A stretch of DNA of 64,000 bases from Paenibacillus sp. HWE-109 (GCF_022163125.1 NZ_CP091881.1:2852001-2916000); one strand, 5' to 3'; positions 26,301 through 34,242 are shown, counted from the stretch's first letter. A program made the numbers and translations. The notes: generated by a model not told the origin, from the letters alone.

Positions 26301-27826
26301 ATAAAAGCCTGACCCTCGACGCCGACCAGCAAGGCGCGACCATCGTGCAGAACAAGGCGGCATTGAAAGCTGATTTTCTATACCCGACCGTAGCAAATGC
26401 ATCGGTGACGGATCAATATTTGGATGCAAGCGGTAAGGTGGTCATGCCAACAGGCGACTATGCCAGCAAACCCTTTCAGCAGCATGCCAAATTTACGTTC
26501 CCTATCGCACAAAGTTCAACGCTAATTTCCACCTTTGAGCCTTATCGGCTGGGTTCACAGCCGGTAGGAACAGTTACTTCGGCTACCTATAGCACCTATC
26601 AGAGGATTACTTTCACCGATGGAACCGATGTTTACGTCAGGTTGTCTAGCAGCGGGCTCGTCCAAGCTGGAAACATGCAATTCGACGGGGTTGCTGCTGC
26701 TGTAAAAGGAGATAACATTCTCCTTGTAGGAGGCACGAAGCTCATTAAGGATGGAGTCACTTTATTGCAGACAGATAAGCCTGCAACGATCACCCTGAAT
26801 ACCGATGAGCTTTCGATCTCGAGTGCGACACAAGTGCAAACACAGATTTATGCACAAGGTGTCAATATGCTGGTCAATGAGAACGAGGAATCCATTCCGC
26901 AGGGCGGCAACGTTGTTGAAGCGATTCGTTCGCGTGGGGTCTATTGGAGCAAGTCCGGCAATGTGCTGACGGTTACAGCCGAACGCGGAGAGCACCGTTT
27001 CAAGCTGCATCCGGTACAGCAGCCCGGAACGCAACCGCCGTTTACACTTAACGTCGAAGTAGACGGGGTGGCTTCAACAGTAATGTTGCAAACATATGGA
27101 ACGTACATGGGAGGCATCGTCGGATGGGGACAATTGACCAATGTACCGATTGGTCTTTATGAGGTGCTGGAGGCACCTGCAGGACTTCTGTTCCAGAAAT
27201 TCGGCTCGCCGAAGCCCATCTTGTATCTGGATGCGTTTCCCAAAGTGTTCCTGCTTCAGAACGGAGGCACGCTGCGGTTAAAAACAGCTGGCACCGGTTC
27301 GATAACGCCATCCTTGCAGCTGGATGATTTTAATACCGTTAAAGAGGAACTCGACGTTTTCAAAGAAGCGGAGTTTTTTGAAGAAACTAGCGGTGGTGGT
27401 ACTGTCGGAGTTTATTCGACACGGAAGTTTCTGTCCAATGGAGCCGGTGTTGCCGACTGGAATTTATCAGGACAAAGCATCTCATGGAAGCTGAATGTGC
27501 CAAAGTCTGGCCGATACGATCTCGTTCTCAAATATGTCGCCGGCTGGGGTCTTCCGGACAATTATGGGACTACGCGTCTGATTAAACTGGGTGACGGCAT
27601 CTTTACGACGAAGGCTCTGAAAACATATGACTGGGGAACCGAAAGCCAGTACTGGAAGGCACTGCGAGTCAGCACCGGCCAATACCTGGCACAAGGGACT
27701 ACGGATTTAACAATATGGAACGTGGCGGGACCGATGAATCTGGATTGGGTCGGTCTGGTCGAGGTAAAAGATGATACGACCGCACCTGTAACGACCACAT
27801 CGTTAGCTCCTTCGCAGCCGGATTGA
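23318..27826 (+). CDS. Secreted multidomain heparinase II/III-like polysaccharide lyase
   Basis: 1502 residues; the ATG lies just after GAGGTG (TTG 23324 is better spaced). Signal peptide (SLMLIMILFISLFASDF), then two near-identical ~155-residue carbohydrate-binding modules (~40-195 and ~197-350, each opening with a GGFE..QNGFP.GW pattern), and a fibronectin-III-like unit (~365-450). Residues ~470-820 form an alpha-barrel of the DUF4962/alginate-lyase kind (LTHPRILTNTSNLNTFRALK). The heparinase II/III beta-part has the catalytic-type block YNHNHADQNSFVIDAYGEAL and YYNSEHDRRYQRTTLAHNAI. A CBM-like module lies at ~1330-1485. It should cleave an acidic polysaccharide outside the cell. The C-terminus breaks off in TTSLAPSQPD, the start of a repeat usually longer in relatives, so it looks shortened. 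Confidence 0.85.
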   Translation: MLLDCVTVKRRISLMLIMILFISLFASDFENQIAFGAEPSNQEMLTNGGFEDIQNGFPAGWQPTVPAQASHISSVTSTVYEGTKSLKLDDDGVGGNREVGVKTASVPIRYGYAYSIKLNANVQQGKIHLLARYYNASGAYMQDHMERNAASGWQELSLTVTPPELYSDHMVVFIYERDSESPTLVYIDDVSMVEKSLNIVDNGGFENLQNGFPFGWLPTVPAQASHITPDTSTVYEGTQSLKLHDDGVGGNREVGVKTMNIPIQSGKIYGIKLKANILQGNIYVQVRYYDASGNYQLAHTEGSAANGWQNLSLNVTPPQAYSDHMVIFIYEREAEFPTLAYIDAVSLLLKDKEDWPTGLVPGTYMHFRPADQLVTTQNAPDFSWPFIQDADNYELQIATDNSFGQIVYSKNDIKPNFYNLPTPLTPGNTYYWRVRFHKTLGWSVWSEGRQFRLEANAVTFMVPDVETMLNQVPLTHPRILTNTSNLNTFRALKEGVGKPVYDKAVVNANLSAPLPSEPVLGFPRNYDQTKDEFVAAQRVVRNATLQETNIMTSAAFVFLITGNNTYGNFAKTRLLNIMKWDPEGSTNYFQVDQAFREIALSGAVTYDWIYPLLTETEKTQVLSMISTRTQTMVDDILGISSLLKNPWNSHGWTATGYVTTISTALLNDSTAINGVPVSVKAKDWFRLAAPVRINVYPPVGDDEGGWASGTGYWQYSHVADKLVADVLLSATGVDMYKKAFTRNEPSFGLYFLPNGQNHGVFGDDTKYGITASTVTNSLRQAQIYQNPVMQWYAHSTDAGRDLTDLYYLYSYPYGDKDLPERPPVELPTAKWLKDVDWVAMHSSLYDPERISLYFKSSSYGSYNHNHADQNSFVIDAYGEALAIDAGQYDYYNSEHDRRYQRTTLAHNAITYDGSKGQKIWDMNASGRITGFATSKAFDATVGDAANAYNTDPANPGLDQAQRSIIYVKPNLFVVIDNLKAKNPGGSQFEFLLHANKSLTLDADQQGATIVQNKAALKADFLYPTVANASVTDQYLDASGKVVMPTGDYASKPFQQHAKFTFPIAQSSTLISTFEPYRLGSQPVGTVTSATYSTYQRITFTDGTDVYVRLSSSGLVQAGNMQFDGVAAAVKGDNILLVGGTKLIKDGVTLLQTDKPATITLNTDELSISSATQVQTQIYAQGVNMLVNENEESIPQGGNVVEAIRSRGVYWSKSGNVLTVTAERGEHRFKLHPVQQPGTQPPFTLNVEVDGVASTVMLQTYGTYMGGIVGWGQLTNVPIGLYEVLEAPAGLLFQKFGSPKPILYLDAFPKVFLLQNGGTLRLKTAGTGSITPSLQLDDFNTVKEELDVFKEAEFFEETSGGGTVGVYSTRKFLSNGAGVADWNLSGQSISWKLNVPKSGRYDLVLKYVAGWGLPDNYGTTRLIKLGDGIFTTKALKTYDWGTESQYWKALRVSTGQYLAQGTTDLTIWNVAGPMNLDWVGLVEVKDDTTAPVTTTSLAPSQPD

Positions 27827-27840
27827 TCTAAAGGCATCTA

Positions 27841-27880
27841 GGCAAGGAGGATGAATCAGCAGTCCTCCTTGCCTGAATAA
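27841..27880 (+). terminator. Strong hairpin after the lyase gene
   Basis: GGCAAGGAGGA (27841-27851) pairs with TCCTCCTTGCC (27863-27873) around an 11-nt loop. No long T-run follows (TGAATAATT), so it may end or simply protect the transcript. It lies 15 bp past the stop. Confidence 0.65.
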
Positions 27881-27889
27881 TTGGATAGG

Positions 27890-27943
27890 AAACATTTTTC
27901 AGGAAATTAAACTTTTTTTCATGTAATCGAATAAAGTTGATGT
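27890..27943 (+). promoter_or_regulatory. Leader motif, second copy
   Basis: AAACATTTTTCAGGAAATTA...TCGAATAAAGTTGATG, partner of the segment at 23057-23110. It sits about 100 bp before the binding-lipoprotein start and probably shares its regulator. Confidence 0.5.
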
Positions 27944-28041
27944 TTTCATGGCATTCATTTATTTACCTAGCAGCCGCCTTTATTTATGATGATGGAGTCA
28001 AACATAATTTAATTGATTTGCATACAGAAAGGGGGCACCCA

Positions 28042-29580
28042 ATGAAACATGTAAAAAAAAGCAGTTTTGCCATCACCATGATTTTATCTTCCATTCTGAT
28101 TGTCACGGGATGCAGCAGCAATGCCGATACGAAATCGGGAGCAAAAGATAATCAACCAAGTTCGGATTCACATTCTTCCCCAACAGCCAAGCTTCCGGAA
28201 CCGGCTACGATTCGTTTGTTTACGGAAAATTCGACGTCATGGCCGCCAAAACCGGATTGGGGCGTATGGAAGTGGGTGAAGGAAGAGACGAATATTACTG
28301 TAAAGCAGGAATTGGCGTCAGGTCCTGAATCACTGTCGCTTTCCGTTTCATCGGGAGACATGCCAGATGTATTGTCCGTCTTCCCGGGAGAAGTACAGAA
28401 GTTCGGACCGCAGGGGGCGTTCTTGGATTTATCTAAACATCTGGATAAAATGCCTAATGTGAAAGCCTACTTAAAGGCGAACCCGGAAATCCGCGAGCGG
28501 ATTACGATGCCGAACGGAGAAATTTACAGCATCATTAATGACGGAGCGGGTGCGGGCAGTCAAATGGTGTGGTTTTACCGTGAAGATATTTTCAAAAAAC
28601 ACAATCTGCAGGTGCCGAAGACGTGGGATGAGCTTTACGAAACATCGAAGAAACTGAAAGGGCTGTATCCGGATAGCTATCCGTTCGTCTTCCGCCATGG
28701 GGTTGGCACATTGGACACGTTCGGTCCAGCCTTTGGATTCTACCCCGGCTTATATCAGGATCCAAATACAAAGAAAATGGACTACGGCATGAAACAGCCA
28801 GCAGCCAAAACGATGATTGAGAATTTAAATAAATTCAATAAAGAAAAGTTAATTCCGCCTGACTGGCTCACGATGGACTATAAAGCATGGACACAATTCA
28901 TGACAACGAATAAATCATTCATCACCGTTCAATTTATCGGACAGATCGAAATTATGAACAGTCAGTTGAAAGAAGGCAATTTGAAGTTTATGGCACCACC
29001 CATTGGTATCGGTACGCAGCCGTATCTCCCAAAAGGCGGCACCGAGGAATATGGATTTGCGGTTGCTTCTAAGACCCAGAAGCTGGATGCTTCCCTTCGT
29101 TATCTGGATTACATCTATTCAGAGAAAGGCAAGGAAATCCAAAGTTGGGGCAAGGAAGGTGAAACCTATACCACCCAAGGGGGTAAGCGCAAGTTCAAGG
29201 ACGTGTACAAAGAAGCCAACGATTTACGCCGGGAATCAGGTATTCAAACAGCGGGTACGTATGGATGGTTTGACTTTCATGCATGGCTGTCCCTTGTCAA
29301 AGAAAGTGAGCAATTCTCCTATCAGGAAGCTCCTAAATATCGATTCCCTACATACAACAGACTGCCTGTTCTGACACTGGAAGAAGCGGCTTCGGTCACT
29401 GTTTCTAATGATCAATTGTACAAATTTTACACAACATCAATAAGTAAATTTATTTTGGGTGATACACCGATGAGCGAGTGGGATAAATTCACCCAGGATC
29501 TGGATAAATACGACTTGAAGAAACTTCTCACTACGTATCAGACCGCATTGGACCGACAAAAAGCGAATGCAAGTAAATAA
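28042..29580 (+). CDS. Extracellular sugar-binding lipoprotein (LplA-like), no permeases adjacent
   Basis: 512 residues from ATG 28042 (AAAGGGGG 8 nt upstream). Lipobox ILIVTGC (~Cys21), Ser/Lys linker, then a family-1-type extracellular solute-binding protein of the large LplA group: TIRLFTENSTSWPPKPDWGV, WKWVKEETNITVKQ, SSGDMPDVLSVFPGE, GEIYSIINDGAGAGSQMVWF, WDELYETSKKLKGLYPDSYP, FAVASKTQKLDASLRYLDYI. Known partners are two LplB/LplC-type permeases and an MsmX-type ATPase; none is next to it, the following gene being an unrelated DMT transporter. It likely feeds oligosaccharides released by the lyase to a permease encoded elsewhere. Confidence 0.88.
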   Translation: MKHVKKSSFAITMILSSILIVTGCSSNADTKSGAKDNQPSSDSHSSPTAKLPEPATIRLFTENSTSWPPKPDWGVWKWVKEETNITVKQELASGPESLSLSVSSGDMPDVLSVFPGEVQKFGPQGAFLDLSKHLDKMPNVKAYLKANPEIRERITMPNGEIYSIINDGAGAGSQMVWFYREDIFKKHNLQVPKTWDELYETSKKLKGLYPDSYPFVFRHGVGTLDTFGPAFGFYPGLYQDPNTKKMDYGMKQPAAKTMIENLNKFNKEKLIPPDWLTMDYKAWTQFMTTNKSFITVQFIGQIEIMNSQLKEGNLKFMAPPIGIGTQPYLPKGGTEEYGFAVASKTQKLDASLRYLDYIYSEKGKEIQSWGKEGETYTTQGGKRKFKDVYKEANDLRRESGIQTAGTYGWFDFHAWLSLVKESEQFSYQEAPKYRFPTYNRLPVLTLEEAASVTVSNDQLYKFYTTSISKFILGDTPMSEWDKFTQDLDKYDLKKLLTTYQTALDRQKANASK

Positions 29581-29635
29581 GGGATGAAAGAACAGAAGTA
29601 AGCATGATTTGCTTATATCGCTAGGAGTGGCTGCA

Positions 29636-30529
29636 GTGGCATATTTTTCATTAATTTTAGCGGTACTCATATGGGGTTTGTCTTATATATTCATGAAAGA
29701 TGGAACGGCTCAGTATCCGAAGGATTTGTTTCAATTATGGCGGTATGTGCTTGTGAGTGCGATCTACGTCATTATTTTCTACAAATCGATCAGGAGAATT
29801 AAGGCGAAATTGTGGGTAGCAGGCTTGTTCAAACTAGGGCTGGCCAACTTCGTACTCAGCTTTTTTTCCATATATGCGATACAATATACGACTCCGACGA
29901 GGATCGTCATGATTAATAGCCTGATCGTTGGCGTTGTTCCCTTATTGCAATATATACACTATAAGACGCAGATTAGTCTGAATGAGAAAATGGCAATAGG
30001 CATATCCTTGATAGCGATAACTTTTTTGCTTGAGCCATACAAGCTGACTCTTCAGATCGGAGACGTACTGGGCCTCATAGGTATGATTGGGTATGCCTAT
30101 ACAATTGTAATTATGAATCAGTTATTGCAAAAGGAACAAACTTCGGTCATTCAGGTTTCTTTTCTTACCGTAGCGGGTTCGGCATTCTATTTTGGTTTGG
30201 TTGCCGTGTATTACGGACTGTTTCATTCTGAATGGTTCTCTGCACAAATAATACCTAGAGATGTCCATACAATTGCAGCAATTGCGTTTATGATCGTCAT
30301 TGTTTCTATATTTTCCAACCTATTGCAATCGATTGGACAGAGAAAACTGTCATCGGTTGTTGTAGCGATTGTGTTTTGTTTGGAGCCTGTTATAACAGCT
30401 GTTTTTGATTACATCCTGCTTGGCAACGTCCCTTCAACAGGCATCATCATTTGCGGATTTCTGCTGGTTCTTGCTACCATAACGGCCTCGATGAAAAAGG
30501 TGCGAGCAGAGACATCAGTAGGTGCATGA
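29636..30529 (+). CDS. EamA/DMT-family transporter
   Basis: 297 residues from GTG 29636 (AGGAG 10 nt upstream; TTG 29609 is in frame without a site). Ten membrane helices in two EamA repeats: SLILAVLIWGLSYIFMKDG at the start, GLANFVLSFFSIYAIQYT, RIVMINSLIVGVVPLL, then in the second half DVLGLIGMIGYAYTIVIMNQ and SSVVVAIVFCLEPVITAVFD, the family's late signature. Members export amino acids, nucleosides or drugs; the substrate here is not evident. It follows the binding-protein gene by 55 bp with no clear terminator between, so read-through is possible. Confidence 0.88.
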   Translation: MAYFSLILAVLIWGLSYIFMKDGTAQYPKDLFQLWRYVLVSAIYVIIFYKSIRRIKAKLWVAGLFKLGLANFVLSFFSIYAIQYTTPTRIVMINSLIVGVVPLLQYIHYKTQISLNEKMAIGISLIAITFLLEPYKLTLQIGDVLGLIGMIGYAYTIVIMNQLLQKEQTSVIQVSFLTVAGSAFYFGLVAVYYGLFHSEWFSAQIIPRDVHTIAAIAFMIVIVSIFSNLLQSIGQRKLSSVVVAIVFCLEPVITAVFDYILLGNVPSTGIIICGFLLVLATITASMKKVRAETSVGA

Positions 30530-30613
30530 GTGACAAGAAAAAAACTGCGCTTTGCAGTTAATGGGAGCTGTTGAATCATCGTCGACGCCCCAAAAGGATC
30601 CTTCTTTCCCGGT

Positions 30614-31282
30614 CTATTTATAAAGATAGACAAATAAACTAATGCCCTCTTTTTTGATATGGTAGTTCTTAAATGGTGTTTCGTTTAAAAGTGATTCAAA
30701 ATCTTTTATTGTGTACGCACCTTGTTTTAGGAAAGTTTTAAATGCGAATTTCACAAAATGCTTGTCAAATCCTTTCATTCCTGTCTGTTTAATCTCATTG
30801 TTAATATCTTCAGAGGTTGCCTCATGATTCATGTCGATGATTAGGGATGTTCCACCTTCTTTCAGCACTCGATGCATTTCACACAGCGCCTTTGACGGAT
30901 CCTTAAAGTTCTTGAATGCAGCACTGCAAACAATAAAATCAAAAAAGTTATCTTCGGATGGTAGATTAGATGCGTTACCTTCCTTAAAATCAACGGAGAC
31001 ATTTGCTTCTTTTGCATTATTTTTTTCTATTTTCACAAAGTCTGCGCTTATCTCGACTCCTGTAACGTTAAACCCTTTCTTGGCGAGTTCAATCGACAAA
31101 TAACCCGGCCCAGGCGCAACTTCCAAAATATGTGCATTTGTGCCGACTAAAGCTGCAACTTCATTCGCGTAATCTTGCATTTGAGTCATTCGACTTTTGC
31201 GAGAATTCTTATCGTACCACTTTGCAGTTAAGCCATAAATTCCGACATCTTTATTTTTTCGTTTGTTTTTCATCATATACAT
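30614..31282 (-). CDS. Class I SAM-dependent methyltransferase
   Basis: 222 residues. ATG 31282 has AAGGAG 4 nt upstream; in-frame ATG 31276 has a spacing of 10 and is as likely. Rossmann-fold methyltransferase: motif I ILEVAPGPGYLSIELAKKG, acidic loop GVEISADFVKIE, motif II region GNASNLPSEDNFFDFIVCSA, then KALCEMHRVLKEGGTSLIID. It is the UbiE/Methyltransf_11 type that acts on small molecules. It is a single leftward gene with no partner enzymes, so the acceptor is unknown. Confidence 0.9.
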   Translation of the reverse strand: MYMMKNKRKNKDVGIYGLTAKWYDKNSRKSRMTQMQDYANEVAALVGTNAHILEVAPGPGYLSIELAKKGFNVTGVEISADFVKIEKNNAKEANVSVDFKEGNASNLPSEDNFFDFIVCSAAFKNFKDPSKALCEMHRVLKEGGTSLIIDMNHEATSEDINNEIKQTGMKGFDKHFVKFAFKTFLKQGAYTIKDFESLLNETPFKNYHIKKEGISLFVYLYK

Positions 31283-31495
31283 ATATCTCCTTTATAGTGA
31301 AATCGATTCCTTTTGCATCTTATCGATTTCATTATATGGGATGGATTAGCGTGCCTGAACCATCCGACGGATGAAATGCAGCTCCGTCTTCAGACGGAGT
31401 CGTCTTAATTGAATAACCAAGAGAATTGGAACAACATGAGCATCCATATGCATTGTAAATAATGACTCCATTGTGTAAAATTGTCTTAAGAATTA

Positions 31496-31572
31496 ATCTG
31501 TGTGTTACTGGCGCGAACATGGTGAACCATGAGGGAGCACGCAGAATAGCAGCCGTACGCCTGGGCAAAGTA
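31496..31572 (+). promoter_or_regulatory. ZTP riboswitch (pfl motif)
   Basis: The conserved elements occur in order: TTACTGGCGCGAAC (31505-31518), a hairpin ATGGTGAACCAT (31519-31530), GAGGGAGCACGC (31531-31542), and CCGTACGCCTGGGCA (31553-31567). P1 can form between TGTGT and ACGCA-like ends. Known ligand is ZMP/ZTP, which builds up when 10-formyl-THF is short; it switches on purine and folate genes. The next gene is an AICAR formyltransferase, the enzyme that consumes ZMP, which supports the call. Confidence 0.9.
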
Positions 31573-31602
31573 TTTGGACTAAAGTCTGAATACTTTTTTT
31601 AT
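31567..31602 (+). terminator. Riboswitch-controlled intrinsic terminator
   Basis: AAAGTATT-TG-GACT-AA-AGTC-TG-AATACTTTTTTT forms a long stem and T-run that starts at the last bases of the aptamer (GGGCAAAG). Ligand binding would hold the 3' pseudoknot and limit terminator folding, so ZTP should turn the gene on. Confidence 0.85.
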
Positions 31603-31623
31603 TTTCTGAGAGGGGTTTTTTGA

Positions 31624-32790
31624 ATGGAAGATATTAATCTGCGGTATGGAATGAATCCACATCAAAAGAAGGCAAAGATTTATTCTGGAGAAAAACTACC
31701 TATAAAGATCTTAAATGGCGAGGCAAGTTACATTAACTTTTTAGATGCATTAAACGCTTTCCAACTAGTTCGAGAACTTAGACAAAGTATCGGTCTACCG
31801 GCAGCAGCATCCTTTAAGCATGTAAGCCCAGCTGGTGCAGCTGTATATTCTCCGTTGTGTGACTCGCTTGTTAAATCTTATTTTGTTGAAGGCTTAGAGC
31901 TATCCCCATTGGCCAGCGCTTACGCAAGAGCCAGAGGGGCGGATCGGATGTCTTCGTTTGGTGATTGTGCGGCTTTTAGTGATAAAGTTGATGTAACAGT
32001 AGCGAATTTACTCAAAAAAGAGGTCTCCGATATCATTGTTGCACCAGGATATGACGAGGATGCTCTGATACTTTTAAAAAAGAAAAAGAACGGAAATTAT
32101 CTCATTTTAGAGATCGATCCTGATTATGTACCCAATCCAATCGAACAAAGATCAGTCTACGGTATTACAATGGAACAAGAAAGAAATGATGCAGCGATAT
32201 CGGTAGAAATCTTCAATAACATTGTAACCAAGCAGCGAATAATTCCTGATAACTCTAAAAGGGATCTTCTCGTTGCAATGATCACCCTCAAATACACACA
32301 ATCAAACTCTGTTTGTTTTGCGCTTGACGGACAAACCATTGGAATTGGTGCAGGGCAACAATCACGAATTCATTGTACGCGACTTGCAGCTGAAAAAGCT
32401 GATAATTGGTGGTTAAGACAACATCCAATCGCACAACAAATGGTTTTCCGTGCCGGAATATCCCGTACTGAAGTAAATAATGCCATTGATGGTTGGACGA
32501 ATGAGGACTTTACACCTGCCGAAGAAAAGCAATGGAAACAATATTTTAATAGGGTACCTGAACGACTTGCGAAGGCAGAGAAACAAAATTGGTTAACAGG
32601 CTTAAAAGAAGTTTCATATACTTCTGACGCTTTTCTGCCTTTCCGTGATAATATTGACCGGGCTGTTCAGAGTGGAGTGAGGTACCTGGTCCAAAGCGGT
32701 AATTCGTTGCGTGATGAGCAAGTTATTGAAGCTGCAAACGAATATGGAATTGTAATGGCCTATTCGAATATCCGTTCATTTCATCATTAA
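31624..32790 (+). CDS. Stand-alone AICAR formyltransferase (PurH-like, no IMP cyclohydrolase)
   Basis: 388 residues; the start has GAGAGGGG upstream. It matches the AICAR-transformylase half of PurH: LRYGMNPHQKKAKIY, ASFKHVSPAGAAV with the catalytic Lys-His (~65), GIGAGQQSRIHCTRLA, DAFLPFRDNIDRAVQSGVRY and SLRDEQVIEAANEYGIVMAY. The IMP-cyclohydrolase (MGS-like) domain of the usual ~512-residue PurH is missing. It transfers a formyl group from 10-formyl-THF to AICAR (ZMP) to give FAICAR. Placed behind a ZTP riboswitch it acts as a back-up made when ZMP accumulates. IMP closure would need a full PurH or another enzyme elsewhere. Confidence 0.92.
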   Translation: MEDINLRYGMNPHQKKAKIYSGEKLPIKILNGEASYINFLDALNAFQLVRELRQSIGLPAAASFKHVSPAGAAVYSPLCDSLVKSYFVEGLELSPLASAYARARGADRMSSFGDCAAFSDKVDVTVANLLKKEVSDIIVAPGYDEDALILLKKKKNGNYLILEIDPDYVPNPIEQRSVYGITMEQERNDAAISVEIFNNIVTKQRIIPDNSKRDLLVAMITLKYTQSNSVCFALDGQTIGIGAGQQSRIHCTRLAAEKADNWWLRQHPIAQQMVFRAGISRTEVNNAIDGWTNEDFTPAEEKQWKQYFNRVPERLAKAEKQNWLTGLKEVSYTSDAFLPFRDNIDRAVQSGVRYLVQSGNSLRDEQVIEAANEYGIVMAYSNIRSFHH

Positions 32791-32887
32791 TTTGTCACTA
32801 ATTAAAGTTGAAGTACTTGATCCTTACAGCTAAATGATGTATATTGTTTTAAATTGACATTACAGCAGGTCTAAAAAAGGAGGAGCC

Positions 32888-33490
32888 ATGTCACCACGTA
32901 CCAAAGAACAAAATGACGCGATCCGGGAGATGCGGATGGACCAAATTATGCAAGCGGCTGCGGAAGTATATTTGGAAAAAGGCATTCAATTGGAAATACG
33001 CGATGTTGCGGTAAAGGCAGAGCTCGGCTACGGAACTGTGTATCATTACTACAAAAATAAGCACATGCTGTTGGAAGATTTACTGTGGGATGCCCTGAAT
33101 CGAACGGAGTCGGCAGTGAAGCCCGCTTTGACGGGGGACAGTGACAGTTTGCTTAAAGCGGAGTCGTTCTCCAGGTTGCTTCTGCGGGAGTGTATCAAGG
33201 ATCCTTCCGTCTTTATTTTGTTAAAAACGGTTGCAGATAATTTCCATCACTTCCCGGGAAACCGGTTCATTAAGCTGTTTACCGATTTTCAGGAACGAAT
33301 CTATTTGCCGTTTGTGGACATGATTCGTGAAGGGATCGGTTCCAAATCACCAGAGAAAACAGCTAATTTGATATTTGGCTCGCTCGTTGGCTGCGCAGCA
33401 TTGAACATCCACCACAATATGCGGAACGAGATGGATGTGGAAGGGTTCGTCGACATGATTTTTTTGGGCATACAATCAAAGGAGAGATGA
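32888..33490 (+). CDS. TetR-family regulator coupled to a methionine aminopeptidase
   Basis: 200 residues; the ATG has AAAGGAGGAG upstream. N-terminal HTH: MDQIMQAAAEVYLEKGIQLE, then IRDVAVKAELGYGTVYHYYK with N-K-H turn. The C-terminal ligand domain is not assignable (LLKTVADNFHHFPGNRFIKL; LIFGSLVGCAALNIHHNM). Its stop overlaps the ATG of the aminopeptidase (ATGA), so both form one translational unit. The target is probably its own operon. Pairing of a TetR with a housekeeping-type aminopeptidase is unusual. Confidence 0.9.
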   Translation: MSPRTKEQNDAIREMRMDQIMQAAAEVYLEKGIQLEIRDVAVKAELGYGTVYHYYKNKHMLLEDLLWDALNRTESAVKPALTGDSDSLLKAESFSRLLLRECIKDPSVFILLKTVADNFHHFPGNRFIKLFTDFQERIYLPFVDMIREGIGSKSPEKTANLIFGSLVGCAALNIHHNMRNEMDVEGFVDMIFLGIQSKER

Positions 33491-34242
33491 ATGGAATGAT
33501 CATCCTGAAATCGAGAGCAGAAATTGAAGAAATGAGAAAAGCCGGCGGAATTGTCGCTGCTTTTCATCAAACAATCGCAGGTATGATTCGTCCGGGTGTC
33601 ACGACGCTCGATATCGAGTCGTTCGCGGTGCGGTTCCTGAAGGATAATGGCGCCAAGGCTTATACGATAGGCTACAACGGCTATCCATTTGCGACATGTG
33701 CGTCTGTCAATGACGTCATTGCCCATGGTTTTCCGAACCGGAAGCCGCTCAAGGAAGGCGATATCGTCACAATTGACATTGTCGCGGAAGCTGATGGCTG
33801 GATCGGCGATTCAGCTTGGTGTTATGCAGTTGGCGAGGTGTCGGAAGAAGCGCGTAAGCTGATGCAGGTAACGAAGGAATCCTTATATCTTGGTATCGAC
33901 AAAGCTGTCGTCGGTAACCGGATCGGCGATGTGATGCACGCGGTTCAAACCCATGCCGAGCGAAACGGATTCTCGGTGGTGCTCGATCTTCTCGGTCATG
34001 GTGTAGGAAGGGAGATGCACGAGGAACCTAATTATACCCATGTCGGGAATCCGGGCAAAGGGTTCCGCTTGAAGGAAGGGATGGTTCTTACGATCGAGCC
34101 GATGCTAAATGCCGGAAAAGCGTTAATGACGATTGATGCCGACGGATGGACAGCCAGAACCGCTGACGGCTCGCTTTCCGCACAGTACGAGCATACAATT
34201 GCCATTACTGCGGATGGCCCGATTATTTTGACCGCACAGTAA
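33487..34242 (+). CDS. map: Type I methionine aminopeptidase
   Basis: 251 residues from ATG 33487, which overlaps the tetR stop; the second in-frame ATG (33496) is better spaced from AAGGAG (33479-33484). It removes the N-terminal Met from new proteins with two metal ions. All five metal ligands are visible: Asp in VTIDIVAEADG, Asp in IGDSAWCY, His in GHGVGREMHEEP, Glu in LTIEPML, Glu in AQYEHTIAIT. NDVIAHGFPN holds the substrate-binding His. Known firmicutes carry an essential map in the ribosomal protein cluster; this copy, next to a TetR regulator, is probably an extra paralogue (like B. subtilis yflG). Confidence 0.92.
   Translation: MNGMIILKSRAEIEEMRKAGGIVAAFHQTIAGMIRPGVTTLDIESFAVRFLKDNGAKAYTIGYNGYPFATCASVNDVIAHGFPNRKPLKEGDIVTIDIVAEADGWIGDSAWCYAVGEVSEEARKLMQVTKESLYLGIDKAVVGNRIGDVMHAVQTHAERNGFSVVLDLLGHGVGREMHEEPNYTHVGNPGKGFRLKEGMVLTIEPMLNAGKALMTIDADGWTARTADGSLSAQYEHTIAITADGPIILTAQ

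Noticed and set aside
27937..28041. N-terminal extension of the binding lipoprotein
   Set aside because: The extension (MMFSWHSFIY...) precedes a complete signal peptide and lipobox, and ATG 28042 has the AAAGGGGG site.
31332..31568. 78-residue protein on the reverse strand
   Set aside because: Its first half is antisense to a well-conserved riboswitch; only the second half looks protein-like and lacks a start.
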